Assembly: GCA_947253135.1 (NCBI GenBank)
Contig: CAMXYS010000038.1
Span: 1-12,340, forward strand
DNA: 12,340 nucleotides
Direction: 5' to 3'
Origin: an uncultured Clostridia bacterium
GTDB taxonomy: Bacteria; Bacillota; Clostridia; Saccharofermentanales; Fastidiosipilaceae
Shown: in pieces, positions 1-7,151 of the stretch
How the letters are laid out: each line of letters starts with the position of its first letter
How positions within the stretch are numbered: the stretch's first letter is position 1
The notes under the pieces: generated by a model
The model's database searches: none
What the model was told of the DNA's origin: nothing
Seen by the model: only the letters and a program-made list of their open reading frames with translations
Position numbers and translations under genes: made by a program

Positions 1-2911
1 CAGGCTCCTGATCAGGGTTAACCGGTGCTTGTCTTTTTTCCGGATCCGGGCCTGGGAATCTCAGCATCGGTTTGAGATCAGGAACTTTAAGGACCGTCTG
101 ATCGCCTCTTCTTTCAAGATAGAGCTTGTAATCCAAAAGCCAGGATTCAATATAGTTATCCTCTTCAGAACCGTAGTATTCTACTGTCAAGTTTTTTGTA
201 TCAATCGGCAGTCCGGAAAAGTTAATCTTGCCCTGCCAAGATTGCTCATAACCTTGATAGGTATATTTAAAATTCATTTCGCCTTGACCCAACGTATTGC
301 CGGTCGAATCAAGCACGCTATAAGTGGCAGTAAAATCCTTCGGACGCCAATCGCCCCAATTCCAGCAATCGGGATCGATGCTCCTCCTGTTCCAATAGGC
401 CGCGTAAATCTCTGGATAATCGTCTTGTCCTGACTGTTTCAGATAACGAATCGGCCATTCCAAGGTGAAACTCAGCTTGTCGTCCATCTGAGCCGGCCCT
501 ATCGGCGAAACTTCAGCCTGGTACTTATCCTGGGCAAGTTCCTTGATATAGTAAGTCGTCTCATGGTTCTGACCCAAAATCTTGGCCGGTAAGTCCTGAA
601 ACACATGACTAAAGCCATTGCCGGCATTCAATTTAACTTTTTCTACCAGCCAATCGAGATCAGCTACTTTACCCCGAAGTTCTATTTCAATCTCTTCAGG
701 TGTCAAGCCTTCGGACCAGGTTTTTACGACCTGCAGGTCTTTTTTCGGCGCATCAGTACCGATAATGACTGTACCGTTAGACCCGATGCCGCCGCCGCGT
801 CCATATGCCCAGTTGCCGGTGATAAGGACCTTGGCCAGCTTCTTCGCCTCCGGACTCACTTCGCCTGTGGCTTCAAAATTGATCCAATCATCCCAGGGAG
901 CTGTGCCCTCGAGTTCTTCATCTTTATAGGGAACACCGGCAGAATTAATCCACTTATAGGGGGCTCCACCTAACATACGGCTAGCTATCTTGTATTCTGA
1001 GGCCTTGCCTGAGTGAACGCCGAAGCGCTGCTCAGAGCTGATGTGGATATCGGTAACTCCGTATTCCGGTATACCATTGCCGGCGATAATGCCCCCATCT
1101 TGGAGATAAATTTTCGTTTTAGCTACAGGGCAAGCGGCCAAACCGTCGCCTATCCTTGAAGAATCATTGCCTTCAATCAGAACATTAGTCAAGTAAAGCT
1201 CACCATTATGGGGATAATAAGTCTTTCCACCTTCGGTCCATTCATCCGGCATACCATTAACATAGATGCCGCCACCAGTAAACTCTGCCTTGAGATTATA
1301 GGCCTTATTGTTGGTAATCTGACCGGCTGAGATGTGACCAACCGAATAATTATTGTCCGAGGTTCCAGCTTGAATAAAAATTCCTCCGCCGGAATAACTT
1401 GACTCGTTCCCTGATATAATACCGCCGGTCATCTGGAGCGTGTTGATACCACTACTTGCCTTATCCGCACCAATAGAAAGACCGGCACCTGATCCCTCGG
1501 CTTCGTTATTAATAATCTGAGCTTCACCGGTCAAATTTATGGTGCTTCCATTATCGATCGCGATACCGCCGCCAAAGCCATAATCGCGGCCCTCTGAAAA
1601 AGTTTGATTATTTTGAACTTTACCATTGCTGAAGGTCATCGTTGATTGGCTGATGTAAATACCGCCACCCTGGGTGGCCTGGTTGCCTTGAATAACCCCG
1701 CCGGTCATCTTAATTTTGGCCTGAGTTGCAGAAATGACTCCGCCAAAACGGCCATAATTGTTTTGCAGTACTGCCCCCTCTTTAATATTGAGGGTGCCAC
1801 TATCTACCCTAATAAGAGGGTTGCCAACTTTTTTTGATCCACCATCCATAGTGATATTGCTCAAGCTAGCTTCAGTGTTGGGATTCACCTTGAACAGATC
1901 GCCGGCAAAATTCTCGCCGCGACGCACGACAACATCTGCTCGATCTGCTAATGAAACGTCACCGGCAATCGTCACCGTTCCATGGACATAGATCGTCTTG
2001 ATCGTTGAATTGCCCTCGACCAGAGCTTTGGCCTGAGCAAACGTTTTAACCGCAGTTTCCTTGGTCAGACCATCGTTGTCATCATTACCGGCCGCCCCGT
2101 CAAGGTGAATTGCTGCACTAGGCTTCTGTCTCAGGACAAAATGGAAAGGTGAAAAAGAGCTCGCTACAAAAGTCACCATACCCGTATCGCGATTTTGCTC
2201 AAAGGTCAAGCTTTCACCTTGATCCTGTCCCTCCCCTTCATGCACAAGGCTCACAAGCTCCATCGTCTTAAAGATGTCGCCTTGCACTTGGAGCGTCACT
2301 TTTTTACCTGCTTTAGGTTGAGTCTTTTGACCGGTCAGAAGAAAAGAAATGTCCAGCGAAATCACCTGTTCATCGGTGTCGACTTGAGAAGCTTTTACCT
2401 TCTGTGACTTAGTTTTTTCAGCTTTCTCAACTTGCAAAACTGCTCCTTCTGGAAGAGCGCCTTCTTCTGCTTTAAAAGAAATCTCTAAACCCAAATCTTT
2501 GAGGGTGACGGGCCTGACTGAAACCTCTGTAGGAGAAGACGGCTTGTCTGTTGAAGACGAAGTCAACTTGCCTTTTTGGGCATCAAGCTGTCGGTCCGTA
2601 ACAGCAGAACCTGCGGGGCCTTTTATTCCGCTCGAAGTCGATGGCTGAACTGTTTTGCCATCAAGTGAAGCGGACTCAGAAGCGGTTGATTCCGGTCCCA
2701 TCAGAGGTATGGTTAACCGCTCTGTTGCAGGTGTTTCGACTGCAAATTCTGGGTTTACAGCATCCTTGTCTTCAGTTTTCCCCCCCGTGACCGGACCTGC
2801 GACCGGTTCCTGATCTTTAGCCAGTACTATTGAAGAAGTGCTACCGATACTTGTCAATATCAGTAGCACGGTCAATAAACCAGCTAAGAACTTACTGTTT
2901 AAAACCTTCAT
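1..2911 (-). CDS. Secreted/surface adhesin with parallel beta-helix and Cna_B domain (partial, C-terminus outside window)
   Basis: My translation gives 970 uninterrupted codons from ATG 2911 to the window edge. Residues 1-31 look like a signal peptide (MKVLNSK, hydrophobic core, cut near VLAKD). Residues 32-130 are Ser/Thr/Pro-rich and disordered-looking. Residues 130-262 form an all-beta module ending FVASSFSPFHFVL, common in Clostridia surface proteins. Residues 275-345 carry the AVKTFAQAKALV type lead-in. Residues 345-720 are Asn/Gly-rich with recurring GGGI, MTGG and NN motifs, as expected for a right-handed parallel beta-helix. Residues 725-805 match a Cna_B repeat (VVKTW, YYIKEL). Residues 808-950 are rich in Trp/Tyr and not recognised. 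The known family is cell-wall adhesins; an LPXTG or other anchor would lie beyond coordinate 1. ATG 2911 is preferred because GGAGG lies 5 bases upstream. An in-frame ATG at 2926 is possible. Ligand unknown. Confidence 0.85.
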   Translation of the reverse strand, partial: MKVLNSKFLAGLLTVLLILTSIGSTSSIVLAKDQEPVAGPVTGGKTEDKDAVNPEFAVETPATERLTIPLMGPESTASESASLDGKTVQPSTSSGIKGPAGSAVTDRQLDAQKGKLTSSSTDKPSSPTEVSVRPVTLKDLGLEISFKAEEGALPEGAVLQVEKAEKTKSQKVKASQVDTDEQVISLDISFLLTGQKTQPKAGKKVTLQVQGDIFKTMELVSLVHEGEGQDQGESLTFEQNRDTGMVTFVASSFSPFHFVLRQKPSAAIHLDGAAGNDDNDGLTKETAVKTFAQAKALVEGNSTIKTIYVHGTVTIAGDVSLADRADVVVRRGENFAGDLFKVNPNTEASLSNITMDGGSKKVGNPLIRVDSGTLNIKEGAVLQNNYGRFGGVISATQAKIKMTGGVIQGNQATQGGGIYISQSTMTFSNGKVQNNQTFSEGRDYGFGGGIAIDNGSTINLTGEAQIINNEAEGSGAGLSIGADKASSGINTLQMTGGIISGNESSYSGGGIFIQAGTSDNNYSVGHISAGQITNNKAYNLKAEFTGGGIYVNGMPDEWTEGGKTYYPHNGELYLTNVLIEGNDSSRIGDGLAACPVAKTKIYLQDGGIIAGNGIPEYGVTDIHISSEQRFGVHSGKASEYKIASRMLGGAPYKWINSAGVPYKDEELEGTAPWDDWINFEATGEVSPEAKKLAKVLITGNWAYGRGGGIGSNGTVIIGTDAPKKDLQVVKTWSEGLTPEEIEIELRGKVADLDWLVEKVKLNAGNGFSHVFQDLPAKILGQNHETTYYIKELAQDKYQAEVSPIGPAQMDDKLSFTLEWPIRYLKQSGQDDYPEIYAAYWNRRSIDPDCWNWGDWRPKDFTATYSVLDSTGNTLGQGEMNFKYTYQGYEQSWQGKINFSGLPIDTKNLTVEYYGSEEDNYIESWLLDYKLYLERRGDQTVLKVPDLKPMLRFPGPDPEKRQAPVNPDQEP

Positions 2912-3103
2912 ATTCCCCTCCCCCATATTCCCTTCTTAAAAGGTTTGTAATGGGTTTTATCTATGGTCAAGGTTGCACTTTTGATTAAATACACACCTTC
3001 ACCCATGCATCTTAACAGCTGACGGAGTCTATTTGATCATGCTAATCTTACAAACTAATTGCAAATCGGTGACTTTTACCCCATAAAGATCAAAAAATCA
3101 GAC

Positions 3104-3134
3104 AAAAAAGAGGCTGTCCTTATCAGGCAGCCTC
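3104..3134 (-). terminator. Rho-independent terminator after the uracil permease gene
   Basis: On the minus strand a perfect 7-bp stem (GAGGCTG/CAGCCTC, 3128-3134 with 3110-3116) is extended by three more pairs after a one-base bulge. It is followed by six T (3109-3104). It sits 27 bases past the permease stop codon and separates that gene from the adhesin gene. Confidence 0.85.
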
Positions 3135-3160
3135 CCTCAACCTATAAACGAATCAATTGA

Positions 3161-4648
3161 TCAATTTTCTATATGTCCTGACCGACCCTCTTGGCTGGTG
3201 TCCACAGCCGAAAAGTTAACCCCCGTATCCTGCGGCTCTTCCACACTGAAGACATAGTCTTTGCCCGGCAAAATCATGTTTAGGACAACACCCAACACCG
3301 CAGCAATAGCTAATCCGGATAATTGAATTGAAACACCGGCAACAACGAAAGTTATGCCACCTAAGGCGTTAAAGCCCAAAGCTGAAACCAGAATTAAGGC
3401 AGCGATAATCAAGTTTCTGCTCTTGGTAAAGTCAACCTTGTTTTCAACCAGATTTCTGGCTCCGATCGCTGAAATTGTCCCGTATAGAATCAAAGAAACT
3501 CCACCGATAGTCGCCGCCGGAATGGAGCGAATTAAGGTACTCACAACCGGGAAGAAGGAAAGAATAATCGAAAAATAAGCGGCCAGTCGGGTTACCTTGG
3601 GATCATAAACCTTGGTCAAAACCAGAACACCCGTATTCTCACCATAAGTAGTGTTGGCAGGGCCACCGAAGAGGGCAGAAAAACTGGTCGCGATCCCGTC
3701 ACCTAGCAAAGTGCGGTGCAAGCCCGGGTCGGCTATATAGTTACGGCCGGTCGTGGCACCAATAGCAGAGACATCACCAATATGCTCCATAATCGTCGCT
3801 AAAGAAATCGGTAAGATCGTGATAATGGAACTGATATCAAAGCGGGCGAACTGAGTTGGGTGGAGCGGCAGCGCGAAAACGCCAGCCCCTCTAAGCCCAT
3901 CCATCTGCATCCCACCGGTAAAAATAGCAAACAAAACAGATACCAAGATGCCGATCATAATGGGAACGATTTTGACCATGCCCCGGCCCCAAATGTTGCA
4001 AACAATAACAACCACAATGGCCACTAAGGCCACGCCCCAGTTTGTACTACAATTTTGAATGGCCGTCGGCGCCAAAATTAAGCCAATAGATATGATAATC
4101 GGGCCCGTGACAACCGGGGGGAAAAAACGCATTACTCGCTGTACACCAAACAGCTTGATTAGACCGGCTAGCAAAATATAAACCAGGCCGGAAATAGCAA
4201 CACCGCCACCTGCATAGGCCAGCTTGACAGGATCTGCCACCCCGTCAGTTAAAGGAGCTACAGCTGCATACCCACCCAGGAAGGCAAAAGAAGAACCCAA
4301 AAAGGCCGGAACCTTCCCCCGTGTAAATAAGTGGAAAATCAAAGTTCCTAAGCCAGCCATCAAAAGCGTGGTCGAAACATCAAGACCGGTCAACAACGGC
4401 ACCAGGACAGTGGCACCAAACATGGCAAAAAGATGCTGTAAACCCAACAAGAGTGAGCGTGGCCAACCCAGGTCCTTAATCTTGTAAATCGAATCCTCGC
4501 CCAAGCGTGGCGCCGACCCGGACGGGTTATCCCGGCCTATCTGCTGCGCCGGCTGCGCCACTGGTTCAGCCGGTGCTACCTGCTCCGGCGGCACCAGCCA
4601 TTCTGGGTCTGCTGCCCTCTTATTTCCTTTATTCTTCTTTTGGCTCAT
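3161..4648 (-). CDS. uraA: Uracil (uracil/xanthine) permease, NCS2 family
   Basis: 495-residue polytopic inner-membrane nucleobase:cation symporter that would import uracil for salvage. Seen directly: the UraA hallmark QHLFAMFGATVLVP at 71-84, KVPAFLGSSFAFLGGY at 112-127, substrate-site segment TIMEHIGD at 285-292 and NTTYGENTGV at 332-341. About fourteen hydrophobic segments fit the family fold. By alignment from memory, E288 and E337 correspond to the uracil-binding Glu241 and Glu290 of E. coli UraA, while the His245 position is Asp292 here. The first ~50 residues are a Pro/Ala/Gln-rich extension absent from E. coli UraA. The start ATG has AAGGGGG seven bases upstream. The gene stands alone with its own terminator. 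Substrate choice between uracil and xanthine is not proven by sequence. Confidence 0.88.
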   Translation of the reverse strand: MSQKKNKGNKRAADPEWLVPPEQVAPAEPVAQPAQQIGRDNPSGSAPRLGEDSIYKIKDLGWPRSLLLGLQHLFAMFGATVLVPLLTGLDVSTTLLMAGLGTLIFHLFTRGKVPAFLGSSFAFLGGYAAVAPLTDGVADPVKLAYAGGGVAISGLVYILLAGLIKLFGVQRVMRFFPPVVTGPIIISIGLILAPTAIQNCSTNWGVALVAIVVVIVCNIWGRGMVKIVPIMIGILVSVLFAIFTGGMQMDGLRGAGVFALPLHPTQFARFDISSIITILPISLATIMEHIGDVSAIGATTGRNYIADPGLHRTLLGDGIATSFSALFGGPANTTYGENTGVLVLTKVYDPKVTRLAAYFSIILSFFPVVSTLIRSIPAATIGGVSLILYGTISAIGARNLVENKVDFTKSRNLIIAALILVSALGFNALGGITFVVAGVSIQLSGLAIAAVLGVVLNMILPGKDYVFSVEEPQDTGVNFSAVDTSQEGRSGHIEN

Positions 4649-4691
4649 CCAAATGCCCCCTTAACTTCTTTAATATTTTCCAAATGTTTAC

Positions 4692-4720
4692 ATTGTACCC
4701 TTTTTTTAAGCTTTGGTCTC
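4692..4720 (-). promoter_or_regulatory. Possible promoter of the uracil permease gene
   Basis: On the minus strand TACAAT (4697-4692) is a good -10 hexamer 43 bases before the ATG. The -35 at 17-bp spacing (GAGACC, 4720-4715) is poor, with three of six matches. No PyrR-type or riboswitch leader was recognised in the short upstream region. Confidence 0.35.
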
Positions 4721-4793
4721 TTTTTTCGGCCCTCTTCACTCCGCTGAGAATTGCAAATTAAGCCGACGCCGACCTACTCAGCAGCTGGCACTG

Positions 4794-5063
4794 TCAGCGA
4801 AAGTCCGACAATAGCTTGCAACAAGCAACTTCGATAAGGGTGCCATGCTCCAAATCCTGGCGTTTTAACTCTTCTAAGTTCATATAGCGGCGCTGTGGCC
4901 ACGGCTCGTGCTCATCCATTAAGATGTCTCCCAGCAATCTCAAAATGCTGGTTGTATTCGGGAAAATCCTGATCAGGCTCTCCCCGCGTTTAATTTCACT
5001 ATTCAGCCTTTCAATAGGATTAGAAGTGCGAAGTTTCTTCTGAGGCTTGGTTGTCGCCGCCAC
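4794..5063 (-). pseudogene. C-terminal remnant of an IS256/Mutator-type transposase
   Basis: The 89-residue frame contains KLRTSNPIERLNSEIKR followed by IRIFPNTTSILRLLGDILMDEHEPW and QRRYMNLEEL. These match the extreme C-terminal part of IS256-family (MULE-like) transposases, where a conserved (T/S)NPIERLN(R/S)EI(K/R)R segment precedes RIFPN and the ending RRYM. Complete members are about 400 residues, so roughly three quarters of the protein, including the DDE catalytic core, is missing. A GTG at 5063 opens the frame, but no family sequence is visible before KLRTSN. No terminal inverted repeats or target duplication were found. This is a dead fragment left by deletion or recombination next to the tRNA operon, not a functional gene. 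Confidence 0.8.
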
Positions 5064-5346
5064 TATCCCCGTGAGCTTTAACGGGCAAGCCTTGTGTCGT
5101 CAAATCTGCTGTCGCTAATTCGCCGGTAGACGCAACTGAGATAGATACAGCTGGCTTTGTGTCAGTTGTAAGCAACTCAGGCGTTGATTCGGCTGACTCT
5201 ACACCGGTGGCCGAGTCAGCGACAGTCCCGGTTGCAGCGACTGTCTCACCAGCAGTTCCGTCACCTGTCGCAACAACTACATCACTGGCGCTCGCTTTTA
5301 TAAATGTGACCAACTGAAAAACATAGACAAGTGCAAGGCTGGCCAT
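5020..5346 (-). other. Unrecognised low-complexity ORF or gene remnant between the tRNA terminator and the transposase scrap
   Basis: From ATG 5346 the frame gives 108 residues: a hydrophobic start (MASLALVYVFQLVTFIKASA, signal-peptide-like but lacking basic N-terminal residues), then an Ala/Val/Thr/Ser-rich stretch with TAGETVAATGTVADSATG, ending in the other frame of the transposase remnant. There is no convincing ribosome binding site, and the longer frame back to 5421 runs through the tRNA terminator and tRNA-Cys. The opposite strand is also open and equally Ala/Val/Thr-rich, so neither strand is clearly coding. It may be the truncated start of an exported protein cut by the insertion sequence. 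Confidence 0.2.
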
Positions 5347-5370
5347 CTGGCGCCAAACATAAAAAAGAAC

Positions 5371-5409
5371 AAAAAAAGACGACCCAAGTATTCTTGTCGT
5401 CGTCTTTTT
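5371..5409 (-). terminator. Terminator of the tRNA operon
   Basis: An 11-bp perfect stem (AAAAAGACGAC 5409-5399 with GTCGTCTTTTT 5383-5373, minus strand) is followed by T-rich sequence. It begins a few bases after the 3' end of tRNA-Cys and closes the four-tRNA transcript. The A-stem/T-stem symmetry means it could also stop transcription from the other side. Confidence 0.85.
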
Positions 5410-5412
5410 GAA

Positions 5413-5484
<72 letters not shown>

Positions 5485-5508
5485 ACCATCCGGCAGAAAG
5501 CCGGTTAA
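5485..5508 (-). other. Hairpin in the Gly-Cys tRNA spacer
   Basis: The spacer is almost entirely a CCGGC/GCCGG stem (5504-5500 with 5494-5490) with a five-base loop. Such stems between tRNAs plausibly guide processing of the precursor; that role is inferred. Confidence 0.5.
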
Positions 5509-5580
5509 AGCGGGATACGAGATTCGAACTCGCGACTTTCACCTTGGCAAGGTGACACTCTACCACTGAGTTAATCCCGC
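5509..5580 (-). tRNA. tRNA-Gly (GCC)
   Basis: 72-base cloverleaf: acceptor GCGGGAT with ATCCCGC, D-arm CTCAGTGGTAGAG, anticodon loop TTGCCAA giving GCC in a CACC/GGTG stem, T-arm GCGAGTTCGAATCTCGT, and discriminator U. CCA is not encoded. Third gene of the operon. Confidence 0.97.
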
Positions 5581-5649
5581 ATTTAGGGTCAGTACAGAAA
5601 CCGTACTGAATGATCAACCGATAAGTGGTTGACCGATTTACCCTGGTAA
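5581..5649 (-). other. Structured Glu-Gly tRNA spacer with nested hairpins
   Basis: This 69-base spacer holds two hairpins, CAGTAC/GTACTG (5590-5595 with 5603-5608) and TCAACC/GGTTGA (5614-5619 with 5627-5632). Both are enclosed by an AGGGT/ACCCT pairing (5585-5589 with 5640-5644), giving a possible three-way junction. No family is recognised; a processing element is the simplest reading. Confidence 0.4.
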
Positions 5650-5721
5650 TGACCCGTAGGGGAATCGAACCCCTGTCTTCGCCGTGAAAGGGCGATGTCT
5701 TAACCGCTTGACCAACGGGCC
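5650..5721 (-). tRNA. tRNA-Glu (TTC)
   Basis: 72-base cloverleaf: acceptor GGCCCGT with ACGGGTC (one G-U pair), D-arm GGTCAAGCGGTTAAGAC, anticodon loop CTTTCAC giving TTC, T-arm AGGGGTTCGATTCCCCT, and discriminator A. CCA is not encoded. Only six bases separate it from tRNA-Met. Confidence 0.97.
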
Positions 5722-5727
5722 GTACAG

Positions 5728-5801
5728 TAGCGGTAACTGGATTTGAACCAATGACACTTCGGGTATGAACCGAATGCTCTAGCCAACTGAGCTATACCGC
5801 C
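5728..5801 (-). tRNA. tRNA-Met (CAT), elongator type
   Basis: 74-base cloverleaf with anticodon loop TTCATAC in a TTCGG/CCGAA stem. The lack of the three G-C pairs at the stem end typical of initiators points to the elongator; the D-arm AGCTCAGTTGGCTAGAGC and the general sequence agree. Position 1-72 is a G-U pair, which is uncommon. CCA is not encoded. A tRNA-Ile2 (modified CAT) reading is less likely but cannot be excluded by eye. First gene of the operon. Confidence 0.93.
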
Positions 5802-5856
5802 ATATAAATACCTCAAAACGGAAGATTTCGATTATCTTCGCTCGAGGCGCTCAATC

Positions 5857-5885
5857 ATAATACCAACGATCCCCCCTTCCGTCAA
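5857..5885 (-). promoter_or_regulatory. Sigma-A promoter of the Met-Glu-Gly-Cys tRNA operon
   Basis: TTGACG (5885-5880) and TATTAT (5862-5857) are separated by exactly 17 bp on the minus strand, upstream of tRNA-Met. A GAAGAT/ATCTTC hairpin (5821-5839) lies in the short leader before the first tRNA. Confidence 0.85.
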
Positions 5886-5954
5886 GGCCACTTTACAAAA
5901 ATTCTTGACCGGTTCAACTTCAAGACAAGTCAGGACATAATATTCCATAAATTA

Positions 5955-5993
5955 ACAAAAGAGAGTGACCGGTTTAGTTAGTCACTCCCTCTA
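5955..5993 (-). terminator. Terminator after nagB
   Basis: The minus strand reads GAGTGAC, an 11-base loop, GTCACTC, then CTTTTG, a 7-bp core stem (5987-5981 with 5969-5963) extended by AGAG/CTCT pairing around a bulge. The T-tract is short. It lies about 100 bases past the nagB stop and just upstream of the tRNA promoter. Confidence 0.6.
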
Positions 5994-6092
5994 TCTAATA
6001 TTTTCCGCCGCCTGATCTGAGAATTTGGCAGACAGCAATTTTGAAAATAGCCGGCCTGTAAAAAACAGCGACTCCTAAGTGCACTCAAACGG

Positions 6093-6821
6093 TCAGATCA
6101 AGTCAGCTCCGGCCACCTCATCAACGATAAGCGTTGCATCCGGGTGCAGCTTACACAAGGTTACCGGAATGTCAGAAGTAATCTCATCGTTAGCAAATTC
6201 TGAAATCACTCGACGTTTAACCTCTCCAAAAGCTAAAATAATCAATTTCTTAGCCTTCATAATGTGATCCATACCCATGGTGATTGCCTTAGTCGGAACA
6301 TCATCAATCGAATCGAAAAAACGAGAGTTTGCCTCAATCGTATTATCTGTCAATTGGGTTACATGGGTGTTGCCGCGAAGTCTTAAAGCCGGTTCATTAA
6401 AACCGATATGACCATTCGGGCCGATGCCAAGCACCTGGATATCCGTCCCGCCTAATTGTCGCCACAGTTCATCATAAGCCTTGCACTCGGCTTTCAAATC
6501 GGTAGCCTGACCATTCGGCACGTGTGTCTTGGCCGGATCAATATTGACATGATTAAACAAATGATGATTCATAAAGTAGCGGTAGCTTTCTTTGTGCTCC
6601 TCGCCCAAACCTATATATTCATCCAAGTTGACCGTTGTCAATCCGGAAAAATCGAGGTCACCGGCCTGATGACGCCTGACCAGTTCAGCATACATTCCCT
6701 CGGGGCTCGAGCCCGTAGCAAGTCCCAACACGGCATTCGGCTTATTCTTAATCACCTCTGCCATTAGGTCTGCTGCAAACATATCAGCTTCTTCAATCGT
6801 CTTAAACACTTTAATTTTCAT
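6093..6821 (-). CDS. nagB: Glucosamine-6-phosphate deaminase
   Basis: 242-residue cytoplasmic enzyme converting glucosamine 6-phosphate to fructose 6-phosphate and ammonia, feeding amino sugars into glycolysis. Motifs seen: phosphate/substrate loop LGLATGSSPEG (32-42), NLDEY (65-69) with catalytic D67, and GIGPNGHIGFNEP (132-144) with H138 and E143. The position equal to E. coli Asp141 is Asn136, as I recall for Bacillus-type short NagB proteins. Length equals that of B. subtilis NagB and lacks the allosteric extension of the 266-residue E. coli enzyme. ATG 6821 has GAGAGG nine bases upstream. It is monocistronic, with a consensus promoter and its own terminator. nagA is not in the window. 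Confidence 0.96.
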   Translation of the reverse strand: MKIKVFKTIEEADMFAADLMAEVIKNKPNAVLGLATGSSPEGMYAELVRRHQAGDLDFSGLTTVNLDEYIGLGEEHKESYRYFMNHHLFNHVNIDPAKTHVPNGQATDLKAECKAYDELWRQLGGTDIQVLGIGPNGHIGFNEPALRLRGNTHVTQLTDNTIEANSRFFDSIDDVPTKAITMGMDHIMKAKKLIILAFGEVKRRVISEFANDEITSDIPVTLCKLHPDATLIVDEVAGADLI

Positions 6822-6866
6822 CTGTTTTAGCCTCTCGATTCCATAAATCCAGTGAGAACGGAAATT

Positions 6867-6895
6867 ATTTTATTTTTTCACTGCGGCCTTGTCAA
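6867..6895 (-). promoter_or_regulatory. Sigma-A promoter of nagB
   Basis: TTGACA (6895-6890), a perfect -35, and TAAAAT (6872-6867) are spaced by 17 bp, about 45 bases before the nagB ATG. No GntR-type inverted repeat (NagR/YvoA dre-like) was recognised; the tandem repeat just upstream is the only obvious candidate control site. Confidence 0.88.
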
Positions 6896-6909
6896 TAAAA
6901 AATTTTGAC

Positions 6910-6957
6910 CACTTACGTTTTATCACTATTTATCACTTACGATTTATCACTATTTAT
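6910..6957 (-). repeat. Two tandem 24-bp direct repeats upstream of the nagB promoter
   Basis: Units 6910-6933 and 6934-6957 share 23 of 24 bases (only position 9 differs, T or A). Each starts CACTTACG and ends ATCACTATTTAT on the plus strand. They are AT-rich and end 15 bases upstream of the nagB -35 box, a location typical of activator sites. The binding protein is unknown. Confidence 0.75.
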
Positions 6958-6984
6958 ATAGAGTACACGATTTTACTGAAAAAA

Positions 6985-7019
6985 AATAAAAAAGATCCCG
7001 AGCCACTACTCTCGGGATC
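6985..7019 (-). terminator. Terminator of the folC-thrC operon
   Basis: A perfect 9-bp stem GATCCCGAG/CTCGGGATC (7019-7011 with 7002-6994) with an 8-base loop is followed on the minus strand by TTTTTTATTTTTTTT. It lies about 130 bases past the thrC stop; the intervening 3' region has no gene I can support. Confidence 0.92.
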
Positions 7020-7151
7020 CGAATGGAGGAAGAAAAACAAAAGAATTAAAACTCTTACTGTCTTGCTACGGTTTATATTTAACCCAAACAATGTGTTTTC
7101 ACTGTAGTGTAATTGTGAAAGATTGTGAACTTCTGCCCATTTTTCTTAATT

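Noticed and set aside
29..2407. Several plus-strand frames of 60-134 codons
   Set aside because: They are shadows of the unbroken 970-codon adhesin frame on the minus strand.
2944..2970. Possible adhesin promoter TTGACC ... TACAAA
   Set aside because: The spacer is only 15 bp and the -10 is weak; no better pair was found, so I do not call it.
6910..6957. Short CRISPR-like array
   Set aside because: The two units abut with no spacer, so this is a simple tandem repeat.
6889..7107. Plus-strand 72-codon frame between nagB and thrC
   Set aside because: It covers the nagB promoter, the tandem repeat and the operon terminator, with no start signal.
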